Notes: generated from the sequence alone by a model not told the origin. Shown: positions 37,238-46,717, numbered from the stretch's first letter. The stretch: DNA of 64,000 nt from Myxococcales bacterium (GCA_016716835.1 JADJUW010000002.1:806001-870000), one strand, 5' to 3'. A program made the numbers and translations.

Positions 37238-38212
37238 CTAACGCTTCGGCAGCGTCTCGCGCAGCAAGTCTTCGTCTGATGGCAACACCTCGCGCATGAT
37301 GCGCGGCATCGGCAACACGACCTGGTAAAACGCTAGGCGCCACTCGGCGAGGCCGGTGCGTTCAAAGCCCATGCTGATGCGAGCGGTGGCCCGCTCGTAC
37401 TCGCCAATGCCATCGAGGGTGGCGCCAGTTCCTCCTGGGGACTGAGTCGCCGTAGCGTGGATCAAGCGGACAAAATCACCGAGGGCTTCCTTGTGCTCTT
37501 GTTCGACCGCGGCGAGTTCGACGGGGGTGATCGATTGGCGAAACAGCGGCGCACCCTCATCCCACACCAGCTGATACTTTTGTTCGTCCAGGAGCGCGAG
37601 CACGCGCTCGGCGGCGCGCATCACCTCGGGTGGAGCTTTCGAGCGCTCTTGTCGCCGCTTTTCCGTTGTCTCCAGCTTGGCGATGGCCGGGGGGAGCGAG
37701 ACGCTCACCTCCAGCAGGCGCCATTGGTTGCCCGTGCGGTGAAAACTCATGGCCGCCTGGCAAATGCCTTTTTCAAACATGAGCCGCAGCCGGATATAGG
37801 TAGTTAACCCGCTGGGACCGCGATACATGTCGGTGCTGTCGATGCTGGCGATTTCGCGAAACTGGCCGACCGCATCGGTGAGCTCGCGCATGCGATCGGC
37901 AAACGTTTCGAACCGCACCAACTCTTGGAAGCGGGGGGACGAGTTGGCATAGAGCTGCTCATATTCTTGCGCGCGCAGCTGCAGCAAGTGCGTCTCCACT
38001 AGGGCCCTGAAATCTGGCCGGCGGTGCTCGCGCCATTGCAGGTAGACGATGGCAAAGATCCAAACAAAGACGAGAAAAAAGCCGACGATAGCACTGCGGA
38101 TCAGCAGACGACCCGTTTTGGATTTTGGCAATTGCCCGAGCTCACCCAAGGTCTCGCCCAGATCGGCTGAGGCCGCCTGTTTCTCGGGTTTGGTCACCGC
38201 CGCATTATGCAT
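37238..38212 (-). CDS. Membrane protein with two DUF4019-like domains
   Basis: The 324-residue protein has one transmembrane helix near residues 38-60 (IVGFFLVFVWIFAIVYL) with a short cytosolic N-terminus. The outer part appears as two related domains of about 110 residues. Domain 1 starts at FRALVETHLLQL and domain 2 at MRAAERVLALLDEQKYQLVW; both end in a W-R-L strand (NQWRLLEVSVSLPP and AEWRLAFYQVVLP). Domain 2 resembles DUF4019/DUF3887. The fold is probably SnoaL/Cystatin-like, binding an unknown ligand. It is convergent with the alpha-2-macroglobulin gene and divergent from the aldo/keto reductase gene. Confidence 0.55.
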   Translation of the reverse strand: MHNAAVTKPEKQAASADLGETLGELGQLPKSKTGRLLIRSAIVGFFLVFVWIFAIVYLQWREHRRPDFRALVETHLLQLRAQEYEQLYANSSPRFQELVRFETFADRMRELTDAVGQFREIASIDSTDMYRGPSGLTTYIRLRLMFEKGICQAAMSFHRTGNQWRLLEVSVSLPPAIAKLETTEKRRQERSKAPPEVMRAAERVLALLDEQKYQLVWDEGAPLFRQSITPVELAAVEQEHKEALGDFVRLIHATATQSPGGTGATLDGIGEYERATARISMGFERTGLAEWRLAFYQVVLPMPRIMREVLPSDEDLLRETLPKR

Positions 38213-38268
38213 GAACCATGCTTGATTGCAGCACCCAAGGGGCCGCGATCCGCTAGTATCGCGGCGTC

Positions 38269-39315
38269 ATGCAAACGATCAAGCTAGGACGCACTGGGTA
38301 TGAAGTGTCGCGCCTCGGGCTCGGCACGTGGGGCCTTGGCGGAGATAGCTGGCGCGGCCAGGATAGCCGCGATAGCCAGCGCGCGGTGTACCACGCCGTC
38401 GAACGCGGGGTGACGTTCATCGATACCGCGCTTGAGTACGGCGATGGCAATAGCGAGCGCTTGGTTGGCGAGGTGGTGCGCGATTTGCGTGCGCAAGACA
38501 GCGTGGTCGTTGCGACCAAGGTGCCACCCGCTGACGATCACTGGCCCGGGCGTGCGACGTCGCCCTTGGCGTCGGTATTTGCGCCGGCGTACGTAACCAA
38601 GCAGGTCGAGCAGTCGCTGCGCAATCTACGGCTAGAGACGCTGCCTATTGCGCAGCTTCACGTTTGGCACGACGCCTGGCTCGACGACCCCATATGGCCC
38701 GAATTGCGCGATGCGATGCAGCGCCTAACCAGGGCCGGGCATGTCCAGCATTGGGGCCTTTCGGTCAATGATCACGCGCCCGCCACCGCGCTGCGGGCCG
38801 CCGCGAGCGGCGATTTTTCCACGGTGCAGGTGATCTTCAACATCTTCGACCAAGCACCGCGCGAGGCCTTGCTTGCGGCGTGCCAGCCGGCCGACGTTGG
38901 CGTGATATTTCGCTGCCCGCTGGATGAGGGGGCGTTGGCTGGCCGGGTTGGCGTGGGATCTACCTTTCCGCCGCATGATTGGCGCAATCGCTATTTCGCG
39001 GCCGAGCGCTTACCCGAGCTGGCGCGGCGCATAGCGGCGCTCTGCGCGTATTGTCGTGATGTCGCGCCTGCCGCCCTCAGCGAAGAGACCGCGAAGGGCA
39101 TCGCCATGACGCGAATGCCGCGCGATTACTACGAGGCCGCGGATCTTCCCGAACTCGCGTTAAGATTCGTCAACTCATTTGCCGGCTGCGTTATTCCCGG
39201 CATGCGGCAAAAAAAACACGTCGATCACAGCCTCGCCGCGGTGGCGCGCGGACCGCTTTCGAGCGCGCTAATTGACGAGCTCGCCGCGCACGCCTGGCAA
39301 AAAAACTGGTACTAA
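38269..39315 (+). CDS. Aldo/keto reductase
   Basis: The 348-residue TIM-barrel oxidoreductase keeps the family pattern: LGLGTWGLGG near the start, FIDTALEYGDGNSE with Asp52 and Tyr57, Lys84 in VVATKVPP, and a His in QLHVWHDAW. NADPH contacts are expected near the C-terminus (PGMRQKKHVDHSL, in place of the usual PGxxxxxxxxEN). It reduces an unknown carbonyl in the cytosol. The ABC ATPase gene begins 9 bp after its stop, so it may be the first gene of that operon. Confidence 0.88.
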   Translation: MQTIKLGRTGYEVSRLGLGTWGLGGDSWRGQDSRDSQRAVYHAVERGVTFIDTALEYGDGNSERLVGEVVRDLRAQDSVVVATKVPPADDHWPGRATSPLASVFAPAYVTKQVEQSLRNLRLETLPIAQLHVWHDAWLDDPIWPELRDAMQRLTRAGHVQHWGLSVNDHAPATALRAAASGDFSTVQVIFNIFDQAPREALLAACQPADVGVIFRCPLDEGALAGRVGVGSTFPPHDWRNRYFAAERLPELARRIAALCAYCRDVAPAALSEETAKGIAMTRMPRDYYEAADLPELALRFVNSFAGCVIPGMRQKKHVDHSLAAVARGPLSSALIDELAAHAWQKNWY

Positions 39316-39324
39316 CAGCTATCC

Positions 39325-40269
39325 ATGATCCGTGTGAAAAACGTCAGTAAATACTATGGCGGTAAGCGGGCGCTGGGCCCGGTATCGTTCGAAATCGCCG
39401 ATGCGGAGACCGTCGGTTTCCTCGGCCTCAACGGCGCCGGCAAGACCACGGTGCTGCGCATGTTGGCGTGCGACCTGTCGCCCTCCTCAGGCTCGATTGA
39501 AGTCGATGGCATCGATACCGTGGCCAATCCGCACGAGGTAAAGAAGCGCATCGGCTTTGTGCCCGAATCGCCGCCGCTGTATGGCGATATGACGGTGGTC
39601 GACTACCTGCGGTTTGCCGGCGAATTGCGCGCGATGAGCTCGGGCGCGTTGCGCAAACGCCTCGGTGAGGTCCTGGCGCTGACTCAGCTAACTAGCGTCG
39701 CGGGACAGGTGATTTCCACGCTTTCGCATGGCTACAAGCAACGCGTTGGCGTGGCCCAAGCCATCATTCACCAGCCCAAGCTGCTCATTCTCGATGAGCC
39801 GACGCGCGGCCTCGATCCGGTGCAGATCGTCGAAATGCGCAAGCTGGTCAACGACCTCAAGACGGCGCACACGGTGCTGGTGTCGTCACACATTCTCACC
39901 GAAATCAGCCAAACTTGTGACCGCCTGCTCGTGCTTGGCAAAGGCGACATCATCGGCAGCGGTACCGAGCAAGAACTCTCGGCGCACGGCGATATTCGTC
40001 AGGTGAGCCTTACGGTGCGCCACGACTCGGCAACTGTGGACGATTTGCGCGCGACGCTGCTTGCCATCGCCGGCGTCGATCGCATCGTCGATGCCTTTTC
40101 GCAGGCAGGCGGCGTTACCATTGAAGTGGCGACCAGCCGCGACGTCCGCGCGGAACTTGGACGCACGGTCATCGCAGCCGGCTGGGATTTGCTGCGCCTC
40201 GACTACGCGCGCAGCGAGCTTGAAGGCACGTTCTTACGGCTCGTAGGAGATAAACATGTCAGCAACTAG
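39325..40269 (+). CDS. ABC transporter ATP-binding protein (GldA-like)
   Basis: The 314-residue ATPase has Walker A GLNGAGKTT, Q-loop near FVPESPPLYGDM, signature LSHGYKQRVGVAQA, Walker B LLILDEPTRGLDP and the switch His in SSHIL. A C-terminal extension of about 90 residues follows, as in drug/gliding-type exporters. It overlaps the permease start by 14 bp and is followed by GldF- and GldG-like genes, so it powers that complex at the inner membrane. Substrate unknown. Confidence 0.92.
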   Translation: MIRVKNVSKYYGGKRALGPVSFEIADAETVGFLGLNGAGKTTVLRMLACDLSPSSGSIEVDGIDTVANPHEVKKRIGFVPESPPLYGDMTVVDYLRFAGELRAMSSGALRKRLGEVLALTQLTSVAGQVISTLSHGYKQRVGVAQAIIHQPKLLILDEPTRGLDPVQIVEMRKLVNDLKTAHTVLVSSHILTEISQTCDRLLVLGKGDIIGSGTEQELSAHGDIRQVSLTVRHDSATVDDLRATLLAIAGVDRIVDAFSQAGGVTIEVATSRDVRAELGRTVIAAGWDLLRLDYARSELEGTFLRLVGDKHVSN

Positions 40270-40990
40270 CATCATCTATAAGCGCGAATTAGGCGCGTAC
40301 CTGCGCTCGCCGCTGGGCTGGATCGTGACGTCGATCTTGCTGCTCGTCGACGGCATTCTGTTTCAGTCGCAGGCGCTAAGTAAGTCGGCGCTGTCGGCCG
40401 CGGTGCTCAGCTACTTCTTTCACCTCACGGCGATTGTCACCATGGTTGCGGCCCTCGCGATTTCAATTCGCCTCATCGCCGACGAGCGGCAAAACAATTC
40501 GATGGTGCTGCTCAACACCTCGCCGGTGCGCGACTCGCAAATCATTCTTGGCAAGTTCTTCGCGGCGCTGACGTTTCTCGCCTTTTTTCTGCTGCTTACG
40601 CTGTATTTGCCGCTGCTCATCAAGGTCAATGGCAAAATCGCATGGGCGCAGATTTGGGTTGGCTATGCTGGGCTCTTGCTGCTCGGCGCCGCGAGCCTCG
40701 CGGTGGGCTTATTTGCCAGCTCGCTGGCCAAGCACCAACTCATCGCGCTCGTCATCGGCGCGGCGATCTTGGCGGTGATGGCGTTGCTCTATCCGCTGTC
40801 GCAACGCCTCGACGCGCCGCTCGCGACCACCGTGGCGCAGCTCGATATCTTTCGCATGTGGCTGCCGCAGTCGATCACCAGCTTTAAGGACGGCGTGCTC
40901 GCGATCAAAGACGTGGTGTACTATGTCGCGCTCACCTACTTCTTTTTGCTCTTGTCCATGAAGACCTTGGAGGCAAAACGATGGCAATGA
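40256..40990 (+). CDS. ABC transporter permease (GldF/ABC-2 type)
   Basis: The 244-residue protein has about six membrane helices and the ABC-2 pattern: an N-terminal RELGAYLRSPLGWI, SxRLIADERQNNSM, LLNTSPV, and later helices (LLLLGAASLAVGLFASSLA). It forms the membrane channel for the ATPase encoded just upstream, and the next gene starts 10 bp before its stop. Such permeases occur with GldA and GldG in gliding bacteria and, without a gliding function, in many others. Confidence 0.88.
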   Translation: MSATSIIYKRELGAYLRSPLGWIVTSILLLVDGILFQSQALSKSALSAAVLSYFFHLTAIVTMVAALAISIRLIADERQNNSMVLLNTSPVRDSQIILGKFFAALTFLAFFLLLTLYLPLLIKVNGKIAWAQIWVGYAGLLLLGAASLAVGLFASSLAKHQLIALVIGAAILAVMALLYPLSQRLDAPLATTVAQLDIFRMWLPQSITSFKDGVLAIKDVVYYVALTYFFLLLSMKTLEAKRWQ

Positions 40991-43119
40991 GAACAACCTC
41001 TCCATGGTGGCTCTCGCTCGTGCTCGGGCTTGGCCTGCTGGCGCTGCTGCTCGGGCAGCGCATCTTTTACGACGTCGAGAGCGCGCGCCAGGTCATGACC
41101 TGGGCGGGCGCCCTGCTCGTGGTGGTGGCGATTGCCTTGCGCGTCATTGCCTGGCAGAAAAGTCACGGTGCGCGCCGCGCCGTCGAGCGCACGCTGCTGT
41201 GGTGCCATCTCGGCATTTTGCTGGCGCTATTGCTTTATGCGGTGGGCACGGCGTGGGGGCGTGGCGTGCTTGGCCTGGGAGAGCACGCGGCCGGCAGCCA
41301 TGCTGGGCTGGTGCTCACCGTGCTGTGGGTGCTGGTCATGTTTGCATCGCTGGTGCCGCTGGTCATGGTCGAGACGGCCTTGGGCTCGGCGCGACGGCAA
41401 CGCTTTGAATTCTTAGCAGGTACGAAACCAGCCGGCGATGGCGATGGCCTGGTCGAGCACCAGCGCGTGCGCGAAATGGCACTCGCAGGCCTCTCGGTTG
41501 CGCTAGCGATGGGGTTTCTCATGACCACGTGCGGCGTCGCCGGCGAGCGCAACGTGCGCAAAGATGTCAGCTATTTCAAGACCTCATCACCCGGCGAGTC
41601 GACGGCAAAGATCGTGTCGCTGCAACCACAGCCCGTAACGGTGTTGCTATTTTTTCCCGCGGTCAACGAGGTCAAAGATGAGGTGACCGCCTACTTCCAA
41701 GAGCTGGCGCGGGCAACCGGCAAGATCACCATCGAAGCGCGCGACCGCTTGGTCGACGCGAGCCTGGCGCAAAAATATCGCGTCGTCAAAGACGGCGCTG
41801 TCGTGCTCGTGCGCGGCGATAAGTTCGAGCTCATCGACGTCGACACGGATATCCAAAAGGCCAGGCGGCAGAGCGGCAAGCTGCGCAAGTTCGACCGCGA
41901 GGTCAACAGCCGCCTGCTCAAGCTGGTGCGCGAAAAACGCAAGGTCTACATTACGGTCGGCCATGGCGAACTAAACGACCCTGAATCGACGGATCCGCTG
42001 CTCAAGGGCCGGCTGCCGGCGCGCGCGGCGACCTTGCTACGCCGGCTGCTCGGCGAGCTCAACTATGAGCTCAAAGATTTATTGCCTGCCGACCTCGCGC
42101 GCGGCGTCCCCGAAGACGCCACGGTGGTGATGACGTTGTCGCCTTCGTCGCCGCTTTCGCCGCAAGAGCTGGCGGCGCTTGACGCCTATCTCCTGCGCGG
42201 CGGTCGCCTCTTGGCGGCGCTCGACCCAACGGCCGTCAATGCGCTGGGGCCACTCGAGGCGCGCCTTGGCCTAGCCTTTGACAATCACGTCGTCGTATCA
42301 GATGACAGCCGCGAGTTTATGCCGCAGACGGGCACGCCGGCGGATCGCAAGTTCTTGATCACGAACCAGTTTTCAGCCCATGCGTCGACGACGTCGCTTT
42401 CGCGCGCGGCGCGCGGCGGCATGTTGTTTATCGAGGCGGGATCGCTGGTGGAGCGGCCGTTTGACAGCGGTGCCTCGGGCGGCGTGGCGCCCAAGCGCAC
42501 GTTTGTCATCCGCAGCGGTGACAAGTCGTTTGTCGATCTCAATGGCAACTTCGCGTTTGATGCCGCGTCAGAAAAGCGCGGCAAGCAAAATCTCGCCGCG
42601 GCCATCGAAGGGCCCATTGCGCCTGCCGCCGCGCAGGCGGCCCAAGGGGGCGACCCGATCAGCGAGGCACCGCCGAGTCCAGCCGCAGAAGCGCCGGGCC
42701 ACGGCCCTGGCGACGGCCATGCACATAAGCCCGTCGACGGCGCCGCTACGCCGCCGGCTGCCTCCCCAGCCCATAGCGAAAAGCCCGCCAAGCCCAGCAA
42801 GCCTGCCGACGCAGGGCCCACCGATTACCGTGCGTTCATCGTTGCGGACGCCGATCTATTCGCAGATCTCACCGTTAACAACCGCGGCGTCGTCTACACG
42901 CAGATGCTAGGGGCGCCGATCTTGGACGACGCGATGAAATGGCTGGGCGGCGATGAGGCTTTTGCCGGCGAGGTCGTCGACGAGGATGACAAGCCGCTTG
43001 AACACAGCAAGAGCAAAGATGCGGCGTGGTTTTTGCTAACCATCATTGGCGTGCCGCTCTTTGTATTTGGCGCTGGCATGCTCACGACACGACGACGCAC
43101 AAGCGAGGTGAAACTATGA
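40981..43119 (+). CDS. GldG-like ABC-associated membrane protein
   Basis: The 712-residue protein has about four or five helices in the first 210 residues (SLVLGLGLLALLLG and others) and one at the C-terminus (FLLTIIGVPLFVFGAGML). The large outer part is the GldG/ABC_transp_aux type, with VYITVGHGELND, the marker for this family, and a Pro/Ala/His-rich linker at about residues 555-620. It belongs to the permease-like auxiliary subunits. The last four bases (ATGA) overlap the DUF4340 start, so the four genes form one operon. Confidence 0.85.
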   Translation: MAMRTTSPWWLSLVLGLGLLALLLGQRIFYDVESARQVMTWAGALLVVVAIALRVIAWQKSHGARRAVERTLLWCHLGILLALLLYAVGTAWGRGVLGLGEHAAGSHAGLVLTVLWVLVMFASLVPLVMVETALGSARRQRFEFLAGTKPAGDGDGLVEHQRVREMALAGLSVALAMGFLMTTCGVAGERNVRKDVSYFKTSSPGESTAKIVSLQPQPVTVLLFFPAVNEVKDEVTAYFQELARATGKITIEARDRLVDASLAQKYRVVKDGAVVLVRGDKFELIDVDTDIQKARRQSGKLRKFDREVNSRLLKLVREKRKVYITVGHGELNDPESTDPLLKGRLPARAATLLRRLLGELNYELKDLLPADLARGVPEDATVVMTLSPSSPLSPQELAALDAYLLRGGRLLAALDPTAVNALGPLEARLGLAFDNHVVVSDDSREFMPQTGTPADRKFLITNQFSAHASTTSLSRAARGGMLFIEAGSLVERPFDSGASGGVAPKRTFVIRSGDKSFVDLNGNFAFDAASEKRGKQNLAAAIEGPIAPAAAQAAQGGDPISEAPPSPAAEAPGHGPGDGHAHKPVDGAATPPAASPAHSEKPAKPSKPADAGPTDYRAFIVADADLFADLTVNNRGVVYTQMLGAPILDDAMKWLGGDEAFAGEVVDEDDKPLEHSKSKDAAWFLLTIIGVPLFVFGAGMLTTRRRTSEVKL

Positions 43120-44222
43120 AGGGCGCAATCATTCACGGCGTCTTGTTGGCCGTCATGCTGATCTATGGCTATCGCACGATTTCCCGGGACACCAAGGCCA
43201 AGGCCGACCTCGGGTCGGTGGTGGTCTTTGACAAAAAGAGCGGCGACCTCGCCAGCCTGGTTTACAAAACCGACGCCAAGACCGTGACGTTGACCCGTCG
43301 AGGGCAAGGCGCCGACGCCTATTGGTGGGGCACCGAGGTGCGGCGCGAAAAGAAAGCCAAGCCCGCGCCACCAACGCCGACGGCAGCCGCCAGCAAGTCC
43401 ACCGAAGGCGAGGTGCCAGCCAAGAAACCCATCACCGAGTTCGAAGATGTCGAGGTGACCAGCGAATTTCCGGTCTCCGACACGGTGGTCGAACTCGCGT
43501 CGCAGCTCGCCGGCCTGCGCGCGCTGCGCCAGCTGCCGCTGCCCACCGCCGAGGAGACCAAGGCATTCGGCCTCGCCGAAAAAACCGCCAAGCTAGAGCT
43601 TGCCTTCGCCGGTGGCGCGCGCACGCTTACAATTGGCGGCCGCGTTAGCGGAGGCAGTGAGCGCTACGCCCTTGACGAGACGGGCAAGCGCCTACTCATC
43701 ATTGCCGGATCGTTGGTGGAACCGCTCGCCGGCGGCGAGACCGGCCTGCGCCTCACTGACCCTAAAGGGTTTGATGTCGCCAAGGTTGATCGCGTCACCA
43801 TTGCCGCGGGCGGCAAGCAAAAAATCTTGCAGCGTGGCGCCGGCAAGGACGACAAGGGCAATACGACCAAAACCTGGATTGATTCAGCAACCGGAGCGCC
43901 GGACCAAACTGCCGCAAACTTTATTAGCAGCATCGACCGGCTACGGCCGAGCAAGTATCGCCCCGATGTCGACCTCGGGTCCGATGCGGCGTTGGTCACG
44001 CTGACGTATGCCGACAAGGCGGGCCAGCCGCTGGGCAGCGTGGCCTTCCACGCCAAGCAGGTTGCCGGCAGCCCTCCAGCGGAAGCCGCAGCCGCCCCGG
44101 CCAGCCCTGCGCCGACCACGACTGAGTACTACCTGGTCACGGCGCGCGCCCGCGCACCGGGCCTGCTCGATGGATCTATGGCGAGCCGAGTCGAAGCCGA
44201 TTTGGCCACGGTATTTCAGTAG
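43116..44222 (+). CDS. DUF4340 domain protein
   Basis: The 368-residue protein has a single N-terminal helix (IIHGVLLAVMLIYGY) and then periplasmic beta-rich DUF4340 segments, including GRVSGGSERYALDETGKRL and later a KYRPDVDLGSDAALVTLTY strand. DUF4340 proteins regularly follow GldG-like genes; a role in presenting substrate to the exporter is inferred. The ATG at 43116 overlaps the GldG-like stop (ATGA). The longer frame starting 43026 only repeats neighbour sequence. Confidence 0.82.
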   Translation: MKGAIIHGVLLAVMLIYGYRTISRDTKAKADLGSVVVFDKKSGDLASLVYKTDAKTVTLTRRGQGADAYWWGTEVRREKKAKPAPPTPTAAASKSTEGEVPAKKPITEFEDVEVTSEFPVSDTVVELASQLAGLRALRQLPLPTAEETKAFGLAEKTAKLELAFAGGARTLTIGGRVSGGSERYALDETGKRLLIIAGSLVEPLAGGETGLRLTDPKGFDVAKVDRVTIAAGGKQKILQRGAGKDDKGNTTKTWIDSATGAPDQTAANFISSIDRLRPSKYRPDVDLGSDAALVTLTYADKAGQPLGSVAFHAKQVAGSPPAEAAAAPASPAPTTTEYYLVTARARAPGLLDGSMASRVEADLATVFQ

Positions 44223-44272
44223 GCACCTCTGCCGCGCTGGCCGCCCCAGCCAAATCGCCAGGCCCAGGCCCT

Positions 44273-44292
44273 AAAGCCTGGGAATACAGCCA
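44273..44292 (+). terminator. Hairpin after the Gld-like operon
   Basis: CCCAGGC and GCCTGGG form a perfect 7-bp stem with the loop CCTAAA, 50 bp after the DUF4340 stop and 46 bp before the htrA start. No T-run follows, so Rho-independent activity is uncertain. Confidence 0.4.
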
Positions 44293-44337
44293 ACCCCAGC
44301 TATGGTTGTAAGGTCCAAGACTGACTAGGAGGACCAT

Positions 44338-45615
44338 ATGAATCGATTCGCCGTTGCTGCTGCTGTTTGCGCATGGGTCGTTGCAGGCCTGATGGTGGTT
44401 GGCCAGGGCCAGACCACAGAACTCGCGGTGCCGAGTGCCATGGCAAGCCCGCAAAATTGGCTGCCGCAGGTGGCGCCTGCGCAGCCGCTGGTCTCGTCGC
44501 CGCTCGCGGCTCTTCCCGCGGACGCGATCGCCAACGTCGCCGAACGCACCGTAAACAGCGTTGTCAGCATTTCGACCTCGACCGACATCAAGAGCGCGGC
44601 GACGGGCTTTCATAGTCCGTTCGGCAATCCCTTCGGCCCATCGCCCTTCGGCGACCCTCAGGAAGATGGCGAACAACTGATGCCGCGCGGCATCGGCTCG
44701 GGCATCATCATCTCGGCCGATGGTCGCATCATCACCAACGCCCATGTGATCGAAGACGCCGACGAAATCGTCGTTACGCTCTCCGATGGCAACGAATATG
44801 ACGCGAAATTAATTGGTGCCGACAAACCCACCGATGTTGCCGTGTTGCAACTACAAGGCAAGCTGCCCGGGCTCACGCCGGTTACGTTCGGCGATTCGGC
44901 CGGCGTTCGCCTTGGCGAGGTCGTGATCGCAATTGGCAACCCGCTTGGCGTTGGCCAAACCGTGACCATGGGCATCGTGTCGGCCAAGGGACGCGGCCTA
45001 GGCCGCATCACAGACTATCAAGACTTCATCCAAACTGACGCCGCAATCAACCCGGGCAACTCGGGTGGCGCGCTGCTCAACTTGCGAGGCGAGCTCATTG
45101 GCATGAACACGGCAATTGCCAGCCGCACCGGTGGTTATCAGGGCATGGGGTTTGCGATTCCGTCTAGCATGATTCGCTATGTCGTGGGCGAGCTAGGCGC
45201 CAAGGGCGAGGTGTCGCGCGGCTACCTCGGGATAGGCATCCAAACCGTCAATCGCAAGATCGCCAAGGAAAAAGGCTTGCCCGCCTCGCGCGGCGTGCTC
45301 GTAACCGAAGTGGCGAAAGACGGACCGGCGGGCAAGGCCGGCGTCGCGCAGGGCGACATCATCGTCGCGCTCGGCGGTGAGCCTATGACCGAAGATCGCA
45401 TCTTGCGAACGCGCGTCGCGCTCTCGGGCGCCGGCAAACCCGTGATGCTCGACTTGCTGCGCGGAAAAGAAACCAAGCGCATCGCGGTCACCACCGGCGA
45501 ATTGCCCAAGCAGGTGGCGGCGCAAGGCCAGCCGCAGGTGCAAAAGCGCTTCCGTGGGCCAGATGGGCGCTGGTACGTCGTGGTGCCCGAGGAAAACGGC
45601 AACAAGCGCAAGTAG
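44338..45615 (+). CDS. HtrA/DegP-like periplasmic serine protease, one PDZ domain
   Basis: The 425-residue protein has a signal peptide or anchor (AVCAWVVAGLMVV), a trypsin-like domain with catalytic His136 (TNAHVIED), Asp166 (TDVAVLQL) and Ser242 (GNSGGALL), and a PDZ domain at about residues 290-375 (YLGIGIQTV... GVAQGDIIVALGGEP). DegP has two PDZ domains; the single one is DegS-like. A DegS-like sensor role is possible. It has an ideal ribosome site (AGGAGG, 44327-44332). It should remove misfolded envelope proteins. Confidence 0.92.
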   Translation: MNRFAVAAAVCAWVVAGLMVVGQGQTTELAVPSAMASPQNWLPQVAPAQPLVSSPLAALPADAIANVAERTVNSVVSISTSTDIKSAATGFHSPFGNPFGPSPFGDPQEDGEQLMPRGIGSGIIISADGRIITNAHVIEDADEIVVTLSDGNEYDAKLIGADKPTDVAVLQLQGKLPGLTPVTFGDSAGVRLGEVVIAIGNPLGVGQTVTMGIVSAKGRGLGRITDYQDFIQTDAAINPGNSGGALLNLRGELIGMNTAIASRTGGYQGMGFAIPSSMIRYVVGELGAKGEVSRGYLGIGIQTVNRKIAKEKGLPASRGVLVTEVAKDGPAGKAGVAQGDIIVALGGEPMTEDRILRTRVALSGAGKPVMLDLLRGKETKRIAVTTGELPKQVAAQGQPQVQKRFRGPDGRWYVVVPEENGNKRK

Positions 45616-45668
45616 CCGTCCGCCGCCTGCCCCCCGCCCGCGTCAGGGCCGCGTGACACAATTTATCG

Positions 45669-46136
45669 GTGAACCTAGCTAGCGGCGCCACCATCCTCTT
45701 GCTCGCGCTGTGCTTGGCGCTTCTTGGATGGTGGCTTGCCGCCCGCATGACCGCGTGGCGGCGCTCGGCCCACGCTCGCCGTCGCGCTCGCATCGCGCAG
45801 GCTGGCGAGCAGGGCGCCGCAGCGTTGCTTGAGCAACATGGCTACGCCATCGTCGCTGGCCAGACGCGGCATCACGTCACCTACCTCGTCGATGAGGTGC
45901 CGCATCATGCCGTTTTGCAGTGCGACTATGTCGTGGCCCGCGACGGCATCGTGTTCGTCGCCGAGGTCAAGACCGGCGACCTCGCGCCGCAACTACAAAC
46001 CGCGGCGACGCGGCGCCAGCTGCTCGAGTACCAGGTCGCGTTTGCGGTGCCCGGCATCGTGCTCATCGACATGGCGCGCGGCACCTGCGCCGAGGTGCGC
46101 TTCGCACTGCCGGCGGTGCGTGGCGCTATGGCGTAA
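45669..46136 (+). CDS. Membrane-anchored nuclease-fold (NERD-like) protein
   Basis: The 155-residue protein has one helix (residues 6-26) and a cytosolic domain with the PD-(D/E)xK nuclease pattern. CDYVVARDGIVFVAEVKTGDL supplies Asp and the ExK pair, and TRRQLLEYQ is the typical helix after it. NERD-type proteins have this arrangement and are thought to act on DNA. It starts at GTG 45669. Its end overlaps the convergent neighbour by 11 bp. The role is unknown; defence cannot be claimed. Confidence 0.65.
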   Translation: MNLASGATILLLALCLALLGWWLAARMTAWRRSAHARRRARIAQAGEQGAAALLEQHGYAIVAGQTRHHVTYLVDEVPHHAVLQCDYVVARDGIVFVAEVKTGDLAPQLQTAATRRQLLEYQVAFAVPGIVLIDMARGTCAEVRFALPAVRGAMA

Positions 46137-46590
46137 CCAGGCTTGGCTTGTCGCGCGCGGCGGCGCGGTCCGAGCGCTTGTCCAAGAAGTTTAAGAATTT
46201 CGCGCCGGCCCAAAAGACGGTCGATATGGCCGTGGCGACGAGTCCCGCGCCGGCAAGAAATTCAAGTTCGTTTGCCGCAGAGACGATCGTGAACGCCACG
46301 CTGGCGAGGGGCGCGGCGTTAAGCATGCGGCGATCGACGGCGGCGGCCTCAGCTTGGGCGGCCTTGGAGCGTTGGGTGGCGACCTTGGCGCGCACCGGCG
46401 ACGCGGTTAGCTTGCCTGCCGATTTGCCGTGGCGAACGCGCACGAGGCGAGCCGATCGCACCTTTGAAGCCCCCTGTGACGCCTCGATGCGGCTGGCGCC
46501 GCCAGTATTGCGTGCGGCGCTGGCGGTGGTCCCGAAGCCGGCCAGGAGGACGAGCGTTGTAATCCATGTGATAGTTTTTTTATTTGACAT
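46126..46590 (-). CDS. Exported protein with basic linker and C-terminal hydrophobic segments
   Basis: From ATG 46590 the product has 154 residues: a signal peptide (ITTLVLLAGFGTTASA), an Arg/Lys-rich region (VRSARLVRVRHGKSAGKL) and a C-terminal hydrophobic part (FLAGAGLVATAISTVFWAGA). No domain is recognised. An upstream in-frame start exists but would be less typical. It follows a cluster of RNA-like stems (46612-46717) in its leader. It is convergent with the NERD-like gene, overlapping 11 bp. Confidence 0.5.
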   Translation of the reverse strand: MSNKKTITWITTLVLLAGFGTTASAARNTGGASRIEASQGASKVRSARLVRVRHGKSAGKLTASPVRAKVATQRSKAAQAEAAAVDRRMLNAAPLASVAFTIVSAANELEFLAGAGLVATAISTVFWAGAKFLNFLDKRSDRAAARDKPSLVTP

Positions 46591-46611
46591 GGCGTAAGCC
46601 AAAGCAAGCCC

Positions 46612-46717
46612 CATGCCACGGCATGCGGCCACTCGCCTGCGGAACCTTGCAGGGTTAGCTCGCCTCGCCCGCGCGGGGGACTTCGCTTCCCGGCCAGCGA
46701 GGTAGCCTGGGGTTACC
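46612..46717. other. Cluster of four stems in an intergenic region
   Basis: The stems are CATGCC/GGCATG (46612-46625), CCTGC/GCAGG (46636-46653), CCTCGC/GCGAGG (46663-46702, with an inner GGG/CCC stem) and GGTA/TACC (46701-46717). They lie between the ends/starts of the 46590 and sod genes, with only a few bases between them. This could be the leader RNA of the minus-strand gene. A cyclic-di-GMP riboswitch was considered because of GGTAGCC...GGTTACC, but its core motifs are missing. Confidence 0.4.

Noticed and set aside
45669..46136. Defence-system nuclease
   Set aside because: The nuclease-like fold is lone, with no methylase, helicase or known defence partner beside it.
46612..46717. Cyclic-di-GMP (GEMM) riboswitch
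   Set aside because: GGTAGCC...GGTTACC resembles its 3' end, but the GCACAGGGCAAACC and GACGCAAAGCC core parts are absent and no plus-strand gene follows.
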